Assembly: GCF_013085545.1 (NCBI RefSeq)
Contig: NZ_CP039543.1
Location: 1,798,001 to 1,862,000 of the forward strand
Direction of reading: 5' to 3'
Origin: Oceanidesulfovibrio marinus
Lineage (GTDB): Bacteria; Desulfobacterota; Desulfovibrionia; Desulfovibrionales; Desulfovibrionaceae
Length of the DNA: 64,000 bases
Below the pieces are notes generated by a model that worked only from the letters and a program-made list of their open reading frames with translations, did not search any database and was not told the origin of the DNA. Within the stretch, counting starts at the first letter, position 1; the number at the start of each line of letters is the position of its first letter. The position numbers and the translations under genes were made by a program. This document shows positions 50,767 to 61,032 of this stretch, piece by piece.

Positions 50767-51036
50767 ATGGAAAATCGTTGCCAACTACTTCGGGCGTGGC
50801 TTGCTTTCAATGGCATCTCGAACAAAGAACTCGCTATCCATCTGGGCACGCACACTTCGTTCGTGACCAGGCTCATCAAGGGCGAACGGCGGCCCAAGGA
50901 CAAGATCCAGCGTCTCGTCGAGTACGGTATTCCTGCGAACCTCCTTCCAGCTCCCTCTGAACGGGGCCCTGGACGGCCCCGGAAGACGCAACGCACAAGC
51001 AACGACGATCCGCCCTCCTCGGATAACATTGCGTGA
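50767..51036 (+). CDS. small HTH protein with AT-hook
   Basis: 89 residues. A helix-turn-helix of Xre type lies at about 17-38 (ISNKELAIHLGTHTSFVTRL), followed at 66-73 by RGPGRPRK, which matches the AT-hook core GRPRK and would grip the minor groove of AT-rich DNA. The tail (DDPPSSDNIA) is acidic. It is divergent from the S24 repressor, in the position of a Cro-type antagonist, so the pair looks like a bistable switch; that is inference. No ribosome site stands out before ATG. The nearest downstream gene is converging hflC, 645 bp away. Confidence 0.72.
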   Translation: MENRCQLLRAWLAFNGISNKELAIHLGTHTSFVTRLIKGERRPKDKIQRLVEYGIPANLLPAPSERGPGRPRKTQRTSNDDPPSSDNIA

Positions 51037-51681
51037 GCATGTCATGCTGCCTGTGCTTCTGGATGCTGCGCATCTCCTCAGCAGATGTCGACAGCAGGGT
51101 GGTATGGAACGCGACATACACAAAGCAATATATACAAACTTGATGCCAAACTCCAAATACAGGCAAACCGCTTTTGGATTTGCTACCATCCCAATATGAT
51201 AATGAGCAATTCTCAGATACTCGTGCGCAAGAAAACAGAAAGCAGAACTGACACATTGCGACAGAAATGTAACCCTTCTGTTACAATGTTACATGCCTGA
51301 ACTTGGGTATATTCTGCTCCCCTATACGCTCCAGTACCACCACATACGGCGATCCTACACCCTATTATTGCTTAATCCTTCACTTCGACAAGTGGTTATC
51401 GACTGCAGGAACCGGGCCGAGTGATATCGTCAACCAAAGACGACCTGATGTTTCTGTTCCCATGGGCACATCTATAGGCGACAACAGCGTCTTACCCGCA
51501 ATCCTATTAAAAAAGAGCTGCAAAAACAGCGCAGCATATGGCAAGCGCCTCGCAGGGGCCGGAGCCCAGACTTGCAAAGAGACCGTGCATTGCGAGGAAG
51601 CACAGCCTGCGGATTATGTTCGGGGGATGCGCCGGGTACCGGGAGCGGCTGGTCCTAGCCGCCCCCGGCATGGCGTGATGA
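51037..51681. other. 645-bp gene-free gap with palindromes
   Basis: The largest stretch without a supportable gene. The 51080-51400 part is AT-rich against the high-GC background. A nested repeat TGTAAC (51268-51273), GTTACA (51280-51285) and TGTTACA (51287-51293) lies in it. The right end holds the hairpin behind hflC. Open frames here have no ribosome site or codon bias of this genome. No tRNA or known RNA was recognised; an unknown small RNA is possible. Confidence 0.45.
51639..51668. terminator. hairpin downstream of hflKC
   Basis: 12-bp arms CCGGGAGCGGCT/AGCCGCCCCCGG with one mismatch and a 6-base loop, 14 bp after the hflC stop. There is no T-run, so it is probably a 3' end or Rho-assisted stop. 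Confidence 0.5.
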
Positions 51682-52527
51682 CTACTTGAAGTAGTGCAGG
51701 AACTCGTTTTCAGGCGTGAGCAGCAGGCGCGTATTGTTGCCAAAGCTCTTGCGATACGCCTCCAGGCTGCGCTGGAAAGCGAAGAACTCCGGCCCCTGCT
51801 CCAGGGCGCCTGCGTATATCTTCACCGCCTCGGCCTCGCCTTCGCCGCGGATCTCATCAGCCTGGCGCTTGGCCTCGGCGATGATCACGGAGCGGTCGCG
51901 CTCGGCGCTGGAGCGGATCTTCGCCGCCTCTTCCCGGCCCTCGGAACGATACTGCTTGGCCTGGCGTTCACGCTCGGCGCGCATGCGGTTGAAGATGGCC
52001 TGCTCGTTCTGCGGCGGCAGCTCGGTGCGCTTGATGCGCACATCCAGAAGCTCCACGCCGTACCTCGCCACAAGCTCGGACGCCTCGTCCGTGATCTGCT
52101 CCATGATCGCACCGCGCTCCTTGGCCACGATCTCGGTGAGCGTGTGTCGGCCCAGGGCCTCGCGCAGCTCGGAGTAGACAACGTCCTCCAGCCGGGCCCG
52201 CGCTCCCTGTATGGTCCGCACGGTCCGGTAGAACTGCAGCGGATTGGTGATCCGCCACTTAAAGTAGTTGTCCACAACAAGGTTCTTCTTGTCGCTCGTC
52301 AGCACCTCGGTGGGCTGCATGTCGTAGTCCTGGATGCGCTTGTCGAAGAACTCTACCGTCTGAATAAGCGGCTTCTTGTAATGCAGGCCGGGCTCCAGCG
52401 TGCTGCCCACCGGCTTACCAAGCTGCAGCACAATGGCGTACTGCGTCTGGCGCACCGTGAAGAACACCTGGGACGCGACGAACAACACCACGAACAGCAG
52501 GATGAGAAGGATTCCGGAACGTTTCAT
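51682..52527 (-). CDS. hflC: HflC, SPFH-domain membrane protein
   Basis: 281 residues. An N-terminal TM helix (about 5-24) is followed by an SPFH/band 7 domain and the long C-terminal coiled coil (RAERERQAKQYRSEGREEAA). The HflC protein forms a membrane cage with HflK that surrounds and restrains the FtsH protease. Its ATG overlaps the TAA of hflK by one base (TAATG), so the two are translationally coupled. Second gene of the hflKC operon, closed by a hairpin. Confidence 0.94.
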   Translation of the reverse strand: MKRSGILLILLFVVLFVASQVFFTVRQTQYAIVLQLGKPVGSTLEPGLHYKKPLIQTVEFFDKRIQDYDMQPTEVLTSDKKNLVVDNYFKWRITNPLQFYRTVRTIQGARARLEDVVYSELREALGRHTLTEIVAKERGAIMEQITDEASELVARYGVELLDVRIKRTELPPQNEQAIFNRMRAERERQAKQYRSEGREEAAKIRSSAERDRSVIIAEAKRQADEIRGEGEAEAVKIYAGALEQGPEFFAFQRSLEAYRKSFGNNTRLLLTPENEFLHYFK

Positions 52528-53621
52528 TACTGCTGCCCTCCCTGCATCTGATTCTGCGTGGAAGGCTGGGTCTGCCCCTTGGGGAAACCGCTGTTCCCGG
52601 AGCCGAGCGGCAGAAGCGGCAGTACGCGTTCCATGTTCTCCTTGCTCACGATGATCTTCTCGGTATTCGGATTGGAGTAGATGTTTTCCATGGTCTCCAG
52701 GTACAGGCGCGTACGCGTGACGTCCTCGGCCTTCTTGTACTCGGTGAGGACGGAGAGGAAGCGCTGGGCCTCACCCTTGGACTCGCGAATCTGCGTCTGT
52801 TTGTAGGCGTCCGCCTGGTTCACCATCTCCGCGGCCCGGCCGCGGGCCTTCGGGGTGATGTCATTGCGGTAGGCTTCGGCCTCGTTGATGAACCGCACGC
52901 GGTCCTCACGGGCGCTGGCCACATCCTTGAACGCGTCCACCACTTCGCGCGGCGGCGTCACGTCCTGCAGCTTCACGGCCACCACCTGCAGCCCGGTCTG
53001 GTAGCGGTTCAGAATCTCCTGCAGCAGGTCGCGAGTATCGTTCTGGATCTTGAACTTGCCGTCGGTCAGTGCGGCGTCGATCTTGCTGAAGCCGATGACC
53101 TCGCGCATGGCCGTTTCCGATGCCGACTTCACTGTGGCGTCCGGCCCGGCCACGTTGAACAGATAGTTCTCCGCGTCCTTGATCTTGTACTGGACAACAA
53201 ACTCCACGTTCACGATGTTCTCGTCGCCCGTAAGCATGGAGGACTCGTCCTGTCCGGCCGTGCCGGCACCGGGAACGCCCACCACCACACGGCGAATCTG
53301 CTCCACGTTCGGTGTCATCACGGTCTCGATGGGGAACGGGTAATGCAGATGCGGCCCCTCACCCGTTGTCCTGTTGTACTCGCCGAAACGGAGCACCACG
53401 CCCACCTCGCCGGGCTGGACGATGTAGAAACCGGACACGAGCCATGCCAGCACGACCAGCACGATGATGACCTTGCCGAACGGGAACTTGAAGTTCCTGA
53501 AGTGCTCGAGCTTGTCGGAGATGTCCCACTCCGGACGCGTGGGCTCCGGCCCGCCGCCGCTGCTGCCGCCGCCTGTCTGCCGGCGCTTCTTTTCAGAGAG
53601 CTTGTCCCAATCCCAATTCAT
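52527..53621 (-). CDS. hflK: HflK, SPFH-domain membrane protein
   Basis: 364 residues. A Gly/Pro-rich cytoplasmic N-terminus (about 1-45) and a TM helix (about 52-70) lead to the SPFH domain (about 75-260) and coiled-coil tail, ending in a Gly/Gln-rich stretch. It pairs with HflC to cage FtsH in the inner membrane. ATG follows GAGGAA at about 10 bp. It is divergent from the phosphohexomutase gene, with about 110 bp between for the promoters. Confidence 0.94.
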   Translation of the reverse strand: MNWDWDKLSEKKRRQTGGGSSGGGPEPTRPEWDISDKLEHFRNFKFPFGKVIIVLVVLAWLVSGFYIVQPGEVGVVLRFGEYNRTTGEGPHLHYPFPIETVMTPNVEQIRRVVVGVPGAGTAGQDESSMLTGDENIVNVEFVVQYKIKDAENYLFNVAGPDATVKSASETAMREVIGFSKIDAALTDGKFKIQNDTRDLLQEILNRYQTGLQVVAVKLQDVTPPREVVDAFKDVASAREDRVRFINEAEAYRNDITPKARGRAAEMVNQADAYKQTQIRESKGEAQRFLSVLTEYKKAEDVTRTRLYLETMENIYSNPNTEKIIVSKENMERVLPLLPLGSGNSGFPKGQTQPSTQNQMQGGQQ

Positions 53622-53732
53622 AATAATACATTCCTCGAAACAACCGCCCGCGGCATGCGGCGGCGTTGTCTTCTTCTGGGGGATGATTTACGACTCCAGC
53701 GTCCGCCAATACGCCAAGTCATGGAGCCGCTC

Positions 53733-55109
53733 ATGAAACCTGTGTCGCCAAAAGTTTTTAAAGCCTACGATATTCGGGGTATTGTGGGCAAGGACTTCGA
53801 CGGCCCTTGGGTGGAGCGCCTGGGACGCGCCCTGGGCGCCTACTTCCTCGGCCGCGGCTTCCGCGACGCCGTGGTCGGACGCGACTGCCGGGAAAGCTCG
53901 CCCGAGTACGCCGCCCGCCTCATCCACGGCCTCACCGCTTCCGGCGTGGACGTCATCGACATCGGCATGGTCGCAACACCGATCTTCTACTACGCCGTGA
54001 CCACGCTCAAGCGCCACGCCGGCTGCATCATCACCGCCAGCCACAACCCCAAGGAGTACAACGGCTTCAAGGTCTGGGCCGGCGAGACCACCATCCATAC
54101 CGATGAAATCCGCGCCGTCTACGAGCTCATGGCCAGCGGCGAGCTCCCCGCAGGCCGGGGCGTCGCCTCCAGCCACGACATCACACCAGCTTATATGGAT
54201 GCGCTCGTCCAGAACCTCGAATCTCCGCTGGATGGTCTCAAGATCGTCGTGGATGGCGGCAACGGCGCCGGCGGCGAGGTCTGCGCCGAAATTCTGCGCC
54301 GCGCCGGTGCCGAGGTCATTCCCCTGTACTGCGATCCCGATGGCCGCTTCCCTAACCACCATCCCGATCCGGTGGTCGAGCCCTACATGGCCGATCTGAA
54401 AGCCGCCGTAACCAGGAACGGCGCCGACGCCGGCCTGGGCCTGGACGGCGACGCCGACCGCCTCGGCGTCATCGACGAGACCGGGGCCATGGTCTACGGC
54501 GACAGGCTTCTCGCCATCTACGCCCGCGACATGCTGACCCGCTGCCCCGGCGCCATGGTCATCGGCGACGTCAAAAGCTCCCACCTGCTCTACAAAGACA
54601 TCTCTGCGAACGGCGGCGAGCCGCTCATGTGGAAGACCGGCCACTCCATGATAAAGACCAAGCTCAAGGAAACCGGCGCGCTCCTGGCCGGCGAGATGAG
54701 CGGCCACTTCTTCTTCGCTGACCGCTACTGCGGTTTTGACGACGGCATCTACGCCGCCCTGCGCATCGCCGAAATCCTCGCCCGCGCCAAACGCGACGGC
54801 AGCCCGCCGCTGTCCAGGTCCCTGGACGATTGGCCGGTCACGAGCAACACGCCCGAGCTGCGCATCGATTGTCCTGAAGAGAAGTTGCACGGTGTTGTGG
54901 AGCACGCCCGCCGCCACTTCCGCAACGGCTACGATGTCATCGACGTGGATGGCGTGCGCCTCACCTTTCCGGACGGCTGGGCCCTGCTCCGCGCCTCCAA
55001 CACCCAGCCCGCGCTCTCCCTGCGCTTCGAAGCCGAAACACCCGAACGCCTCGCCGAAATCCGCGCCCTCGTGGAAACACCCCTCGCCCGCTGGATTGCC
55101 GGAGACTGA
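53733..55109 (+). CDS. phosphomannomutase/phosphoglucomutase
   Basis: 458 residues. Alpha-D-phosphohexomutase family: start FKAYDIRGIVG, phosphoserine loop TASHNPKEYNGFK (about residue 100), metal loop DGDADRLGV (about 245), sugar loop GEMSGHFFF (about 330) and C-terminal RASNTQPALSLRFE. It interconverts hexose 1- and 6-phosphates (Man/Glc) for sugar-nucleotide synthesis. ATG at 53733 was chosen because GGAG stands 6 bp before it; ATG at 53721 (four codons earlier) is possible. It is divergent from hflKC and converges on the aminotransferase gene. Confidence 0.93.
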   Translation: MKPVSPKVFKAYDIRGIVGKDFDGPWVERLGRALGAYFLGRGFRDAVVGRDCRESSPEYAARLIHGLTASGVDVIDIGMVATPIFYYAVTTLKRHAGCIITASHNPKEYNGFKVWAGETTIHTDEIRAVYELMASGELPAGRGVASSHDITPAYMDALVQNLESPLDGLKIVVDGGNGAGGEVCAEILRRAGAEVIPLYCDPDGRFPNHHPDPVVEPYMADLKAAVTRNGADAGLGLDGDADRLGVIDETGAMVYGDRLLAIYARDMLTRCPGAMVIGDVKSSHLLYKDISANGGEPLMWKTGHSMIKTKLKETGALLAGEMSGHFFFADRYCGFDDGIYAALRIAEILARAKRDGSPPLSRSLDDWPVTSNTPELRIDCPEEKLHGVVEHARRHFRNGYDVIDVDGVRLTFPDGWALLRASNTQPALSLRFEAETPERLAEIRALVETPLARWIAGD

Positions 55110-55139
55110 AGCTCTTTTTTCAGGAGCCTCCGGCAGCCC

Positions 55140-55210
55140 CCCTGGACCCCTTGATCTGGGTCCAGGGAGCCATGCTCCCTGGCGCGGTGCCCGAGGGGCA
55201 GCGCCCCTCG
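55140..55210. repeat. three consecutive perfect hairpins between convergent genes
   Basis: Arms: CCCTGGACCC/GGGTCCAGGG (55140-55149 and 55158-55167); CCAGGGAGC/GCTCCCTGG (55163-55171 and 55175-55183); CCGAGGGGC/GCCCCTCGG with loop AGC (about 55189-55209). The first and second overlap, so they can form alternative stems. The layout resembles REP-type or terminator elements scattered through genomes of this group. It stands between the stops of two convergent genes. Confidence 0.65.
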
Positions 55211-55231
55211 GAACACATTTGCCTGATGTCG

Positions 55232-56425
55232 TTACCCGGCCACGGCGCGTTTGAAGCCTTCGGCCGAGCGGGTGATGACGTCCTCGTCCACGCAGAAGGT
55301 GAGGCGGAAGTAGCCGGGGCAGCCGAACCCACGTCCGGGCACGGCGAGCACGAGCTCTTCGGCGAGACGATTGACAAAGGCGACGTCGTCGCCCTCGAAG
55401 CGGGCCGGGACTTTGGGAAAGAAGTAGAAACCGCCCTTGGGCATGGAGAACTCGATGCCGGCGTCTTCCAGGACCTTGGCCATGGTCGCGCGGCGTTTCG
55501 CGTAGACGGTGGTGTCCACAGCCGTGCCCAGGCCGTCGGCAACGAGATGCTGACCGATGGCGGGCGCGTTGACAAAGCCGAGGATGCGGTTGGCGAGGAC
55601 CACGCCGGCCAGGAGCTTGTCTTTGTCCTCCATCTCCGGATGCACGGCAATGTAGCCCACACGCTCGCCGGCCAGGGACATGTTTTTGGAGAACGAGCTG
55701 ACCACGATGGCGTTGGTGGAGATGGGCAGGAACGGCGGGGTTGAGGCGCCGTCGTAGGTAAGGAAGCGGTAGGGCTCGTCGGCCAGCAGGAAGATGGGTC
55801 GACCATACTCCTGGCTCTTGGCGTCCACGGCCTTGGCCAGGGCTTCCAGTGTTTCCGTGGGGTAGATCGCACCCGTGGGGTTATGGGGCGAGTTCACCAG
55901 CACGATGCGCGTCTTGGGCGTGATGGCTGCGGCCATGGCCTCAACATCGAGGTTGAAGTCCGGAGCCACGGCCGGAACGCTCTTGAGCGTACCGCCGTGG
56001 TTGGCGGCGTAGAAGCCATACTCCACGAAGTAGGGGCTGGGACACAGGAGCTCGTCGCCCGGATCGAACACCGCGCGCATGACGGCGTTGAGGCCGCCGG
56101 CCGCGCCGCAGGTAATTACAATGTCGTCGGCCGAGAGCGACACCTGCTGCTCGTTGCTCAGGTAATGCGCCAGTTTCTCCCGCAGCCAGGGGTAGCCGGC
56201 GTTGGGCATGTAGCCGAAGGCGAAGGAGCGGTTGCACTCCTTGGCCAGGCGATCCAGGGTGGAGCTGACGCATGTGGGCGGCGAAAGATCCGGGTTGCCC
56301 AGGCTGAAGTCGCACACGGCGTCTTCACCGTGGTATGCTTTCAAGGCGGCTCCGGTTTCAAACATTTTCCGGATCCAGGAGGACTTGTCGAGGTATTCGG
56401 ATACAGCCTGGGAAATAACGGACAT
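55232..56425 (-). CDS. PLP-dependent aminotransferase, class I/II
   Basis: 397 residues. Fold type I features: FSLGNPDLSPPTCV, NAGYPWLREKLAHYLS, ITCGAAGGLNAVMRAVF, VNSPHNPTG, LADEPYRFLTYDG, and FSKNMSLAGERVGYIA with the Schiff-base Lys. It belongs with aspartate/aromatic aminotransferases; the exact amino acid is not clear from sequence. ATG follows AAGGAGAG. The NtrC-like gene is upstream on the same strand, 75 bp away. It converges on the hexomutase gene with the triple hairpin between. Confidence 0.92.
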   Translation of the reverse strand: MSVISQAVSEYLDKSSWIRKMFETGAALKAYHGEDAVCDFSLGNPDLSPPTCVSSTLDRLAKECNRSFAFGYMPNAGYPWLREKLAHYLSNEQQVSLSADDIVITCGAAGGLNAVMRAVFDPGDELLCPSPYFVEYGFYAANHGGTLKSVPAVAPDFNLDVEAMAAAITPKTRIVLVNSPHNPTGAIYPTETLEALAKAVDAKSQEYGRPIFLLADEPYRFLTYDGASTPPFLPISTNAIVVSSFSKNMSLAGERVGYIAVHPEMEDKDKLLAGVVLANRILGFVNAPAIGQHLVADGLGTAVDTTVYAKRRATMAKVLEDAGIEFSMPKGGFYFFPKVPARFEGDDVAFVNRLAEELVLAVPGRGFGCPGYFRLTFCVDEDVITRSAEGFKRAVAG

Positions 56426-56500
56426 CGATCGAACTCTCCTTGTCTATCTACAGAAATGGACACGTGAAGAACGCCCGGACGGGCGGAAGACGCCGGGGAA

Positions 56501-57940
<1,440 letters not shown>

Positions 57941-58063
57941 GCGTCACTTGATACCCGTCACGCCGTAAATTTTCAACGAATATACTGGCATTTTTCGCCA
58001 GGCATCCTGCTTTTCCAGCCGCCCGGCTTGACCTGCACACGCGGCCGGACCTACACAGGCTCG

Positions 58064-58906
58064 ATGCGCCCCCTGATGGACTCCTCCAATCTGGCCGAGC
58101 TGCTGCGCGCCGTGGCCGAGGGAAAGACCGCGCCGGAAGACGCGGCCCGGTCCATTTTGCAGGAGCCCTTCCGCCGCACCATACGCGCGCAATCTTCCGG
58201 TGAGGGCACGGCCGACGACCCCGGCGTCTGCCTGGACAACCACCGCTCCTTGCGCACCGGCATGGGCGAGGTGGTGTTTGGCCAGGGCAAGAGCCGCCGG
58301 CAGATGGAGGCGGCCGTGGCCGGGCTCGGCGAGTCCGGCGAGCCAGTGCTGGTCACCCGCCTGGACGATGAGGACGGCACCTGGCTGCTGGAGCGCTTTC
58401 CCGGAGGCGAGCACTGGCCGGCGGCAAAGCTGTTCATCTCGAAATCGCCATCCAAGGTGACGGGCAGCCTGGCCGGCCCCTTTGGAGCGGACAAGGCCTC
58501 CTGGCCGAATCATGGCGAGATCGTCGTGGTCACGGCCGGGTCCAGCGACATCCCCGTGGCTCTGGAGGCCGTGGGCACGCTGCGCTTCCTGGGGCTGGAG
58601 CCGGGGCTTGTTCCCGACGTGGGCGTGGCCGGCATCCACAGGCTGGAGCCGCATCTGCCAGCCCTTTCCGCCGCGCGATTGCTCATCGTGGCCGCCGGCA
58701 TGGAGGGCGCGCTGGCTTCGGTGCTTGCCGGGCTTGTGTCCGCCCCGCTCATCGCGGTACCTACCTCCGTGGGGTACGGCGCGTCGTTCGGAGGGCTGTC
58801 CGCCCTGCTCGCCATGCTCAACGCCTGCGCGCCGGGCGTGGCCGTGGTGAACATCGACAACGGCTTCGGCGCCGCGGCCCTGGCCGCCCGCCTGCTGTCC
58901 ATCTGA
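58064..58906 (+). CDS. larB: LarB, nickel-pincer cofactor biosynthesis carboxylase
   Basis: 280 residues. After an N-terminal helical part (about 5-75) the C-terminal domain resembles PurE-like AIR carboxylase: EIVVVTAGSSDIPVALEA, FLGLEPGLVPDVGVAGIHR, RLLIVAAGMEGALASVLAG and VPTSVGYGASFGGLSALL. LarB carboxylates nicotinic acid adenine dinucleotide and cleaves it as the first step to the nickel-pincer cofactor of lactate racemase-type enzymes. larC, larE and larA are not in the window. Start ATG 58064 or 58076 cannot be decided; the first is used. Confidence 0.9.
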   Translation: MRPLMDSSNLAELLRAVAEGKTAPEDAARSILQEPFRRTIRAQSSGEGTADDPGVCLDNHRSLRTGMGEVVFGQGKSRRQMEAAVAGLGESGEPVLVTRLDDEDGTWLLERFPGGEHWPAAKLFISKSPSKVTGSLAGPFGADKASWPNHGEIVVVTAGSSDIPVALEAVGTLRFLGLEPGLVPDVGVAGIHRLEPHLPALSAARLLIVAAGMEGALASVLAGLVSAPLIAVPTSVGYGASFGGLSALLAMLNACAPGVAVVNIDNGFGAAALAARLLSI

Positions 58907-59019
58907 GCATCGTCGCCCCATCTTCACCGGCCGGCTTGCAAGCCGTCTTCCGTTTTGTGCTATGATCGCCGTCGGCCCTTTGGCCTGCGCACCATCAACT
59001 GTCAGGAAGCGGAATCATC

Positions 59020-60984
59020 ATGGCTTTTTTCTCCAGACGTACTGCGCGCCGCGCGCTCATCGCCGCAACCATTGTCGCCGCCCTGCTTGTTCTTGCTGTA
59101 TGGGCCGCAGGAGCGGTCCTCTTTCCTTCCGGTCCGCCCAAGATCGAACAAGCCCAGCTCCAGGCCATGGCCAAAGCCTTTGGCGGCGAGCCGCACGTGA
59201 GCCCGCAACGCTACGAAGAGTGGAAGCGCACGTCCTTCTACCTGCCCATGCGCGACGGCGTGGACATCGCCGTGGACCTCTGGCTGCCCGGACCGCTGGA
59301 GCCCGGCGACCAGCTGCCGGCAGTCATCTTCCCCACCCGCTACTGGCGACGCTGGGACACGCGCTTCATCGATTGGGGCGAGCGCCCCTGGGCCATGGAC
59401 CGGCTGCTGCTCTCGCACGGCTACGCCGTGGTCAAGGTAGACGCCCGCGGCTCCGGCGCATCATTCGGCACGCGCAAGTACCCATGGTCGCCGGACGAGA
59501 TCGTGGACTACGCCCAGCTTGTGGACTGGATCATCGCCCAGCCCTGGTCCAACGGCCGGGTGGGCGCGGACGGCGTCTCCTACAGCGGCACGGCCTCGGA
59601 GTTCCTCGCCGCCCTGGACCACCCGGCCGTACGCGCCGCGGCCGTGGAGTTCAGCCTGTTCGACGTGTACCGCGACATCGCCTTTCCCGGCGGCGTGTTC
59701 AACGAGTGGTTCGTCTCCCAATGGGGACGATTCAACGCTGCCTTGGACTCCGGCACCGTGCCGGCAGTGATCGGCATCATCGGCAAGGCCCTGGTTCGCG
59801 GACCGGCCCCGGCTGACCTGCGCTGGACGCCAACCGGGTTCCAACCCCTGCCGGACGGCGGCCGCGAGGCGCTGCAGCAGGCCATCGAGGATCATGCCGC
59901 CAACGTGGATATCGAGGACGCTGCGCGGCGCGTGGCTTTCCGCGACCAGGTGGCCGGTCCGGCCGGCGCATCCACGGACGACTTCAGCCCCAGCGTGTTC
60001 CACAGGCGCGCAGGCGAGAGCCGCACCGCCATCCTCTCCGTGGGGGGCTGGTACGACGGGGCCTACGCCCGCTCCGCCCTGCAACGATTCATGACCGTGC
60101 CCAGCGCACACACCTGCATTGTGGGCGCGTGGAACCACGGCGGCCGCAGAAACGTGGACCCCTTTGAGCCGCGCGACGCCGATGCATCACCCTCGCGTAC
60201 AGTGCAACGCCTCGCCGTGCTGCGCTTCTTTGATTACTACCTGCAGGATGAAGGACCCAAGCCGCCCGACGGGCTCTCGTACCAGGTCATGGGCGGCGGC
60301 GCCTGGCAGCACGCCGATTTGTGGCCGCCGCAGGGATCGACCATGCATTCGTACTACCTCTGGGCCGGGCAGGGGCTGGCCCCCACGCCGGACGAGTCCC
60401 TGGACGGCTTCGACGCATTCACGCCGGATCTGACCCATGGCAGCGGCCAAAACAACCGCTGGCGCACGCAACTGGGCCAGTCCGATGTCTATTATTCTGG
60501 ACTGACCGACGGCCCCGGCCTGCTCTCCTACACGTCCAAAGCACTGGACATGCCCATGCGCATCGCGGGAGATCCCGCCCTGCGCTTGTTCGTCTCGGCG
60601 GACCGCGCAGACTTCGCCGTATTCGCCTATCTGGAGGCCGTGGACCAGGACGGCCAGCGCTACTACATCACGGAGGGACGGCTCCGGCCGGACTGCCGCG
60701 GTGATGGCGTCACGCCGCGTTTCACCAGCGATGCAGCCGAGCCAGTCAGACCTGGAAAGACCATGGAGATGACCGTGCCCCTGCTGCCCGTGGCCATGCA
60801 GGTTCCGGCCGGGTACAGGCTGCGGGTGACCATTGCCGGAGCCGACGCCGACGAGTTTGCCCGGCATCCCTCGCACGGGCCGGTGACCATGACGGTCCAC
60901 CGCTCGGCAGTGGAGCAATCAGCCCTGCTGCTGCCGGTGCTTGCTCCACGGGACGTCACAGCGGATCGTGAAAATCGTGAGTGA
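59020..60984 (+). CDS. CocE/NonD family hydrolase
   Basis: 654 residues. An N-terminal TM or signal helix (about 10-32) points the enzyme to the periplasm. The alpha/beta-hydrolase domain of the CocE/NonD (S15-like) family contains VDARGSGASFG and the nucleophile elbow GVSYSG (Ser187). The C-terminal jelly-roll domain (about 440-650) has the family's SYTSKALDMPMRIAGDPAL. It cleaves esters or amide bonds of acyl compounds; substrate unknown. ATG follows AGGAAGCGG. Next on the same strand, 48 bp on, is the heme-oxygenase-like gene. Confidence 0.9.
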   Translation: MAFFSRRTARRALIAATIVAALLVLAVWAAGAVLFPSGPPKIEQAQLQAMAKAFGGEPHVSPQRYEEWKRTSFYLPMRDGVDIAVDLWLPGPLEPGDQLPAVIFPTRYWRRWDTRFIDWGERPWAMDRLLLSHGYAVVKVDARGSGASFGTRKYPWSPDEIVDYAQLVDWIIAQPWSNGRVGADGVSYSGTASEFLAALDHPAVRAAAVEFSLFDVYRDIAFPGGVFNEWFVSQWGRFNAALDSGTVPAVIGIIGKALVRGPAPADLRWTPTGFQPLPDGGREALQQAIEDHAANVDIEDAARRVAFRDQVAGPAGASTDDFSPSVFHRRAGESRTAILSVGGWYDGAYARSALQRFMTVPSAHTCIVGAWNHGGRRNVDPFEPRDADASPSRTVQRLAVLRFFDYYLQDEGPKPPDGLSYQVMGGGAWQHADLWPPQGSTMHSYYLWAGQGLAPTPDESLDGFDAFTPDLTHGSGQNNRWRTQLGQSDVYYSGLTDGPGLLSYTSKALDMPMRIAGDPALRLFVSADRADFAVFAYLEAVDQDGQRYYITEGRLRPDCRGDGVTPRFTSDAAEPVRPGKTMEMTVPLLPVAMQVPAGYRLRVTIAGADADEFARHPSHGPVTMTVHRSAVEQSALLLPVLAPRDVTADRENRE

Positions 60985-61032
60985 CAGCGCATCTGTCTAT
61001 AATTCTGGACAGCAAATCAAAGTGAGAACGCC

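Noticed and set aside
48663-51036. Prophage at the S24 repressor/HTH pair
   Set aside because: No integrase, capsid, terminase, tail or lysis gene and no attachment repeat was found; only the switch-like pair remains.
51303-51689. 128-codon rightward frame in the gap before hflC
   Set aside because: No ribosome site, mixed composition, and it ends inside the hairpin and hflC; no family features.
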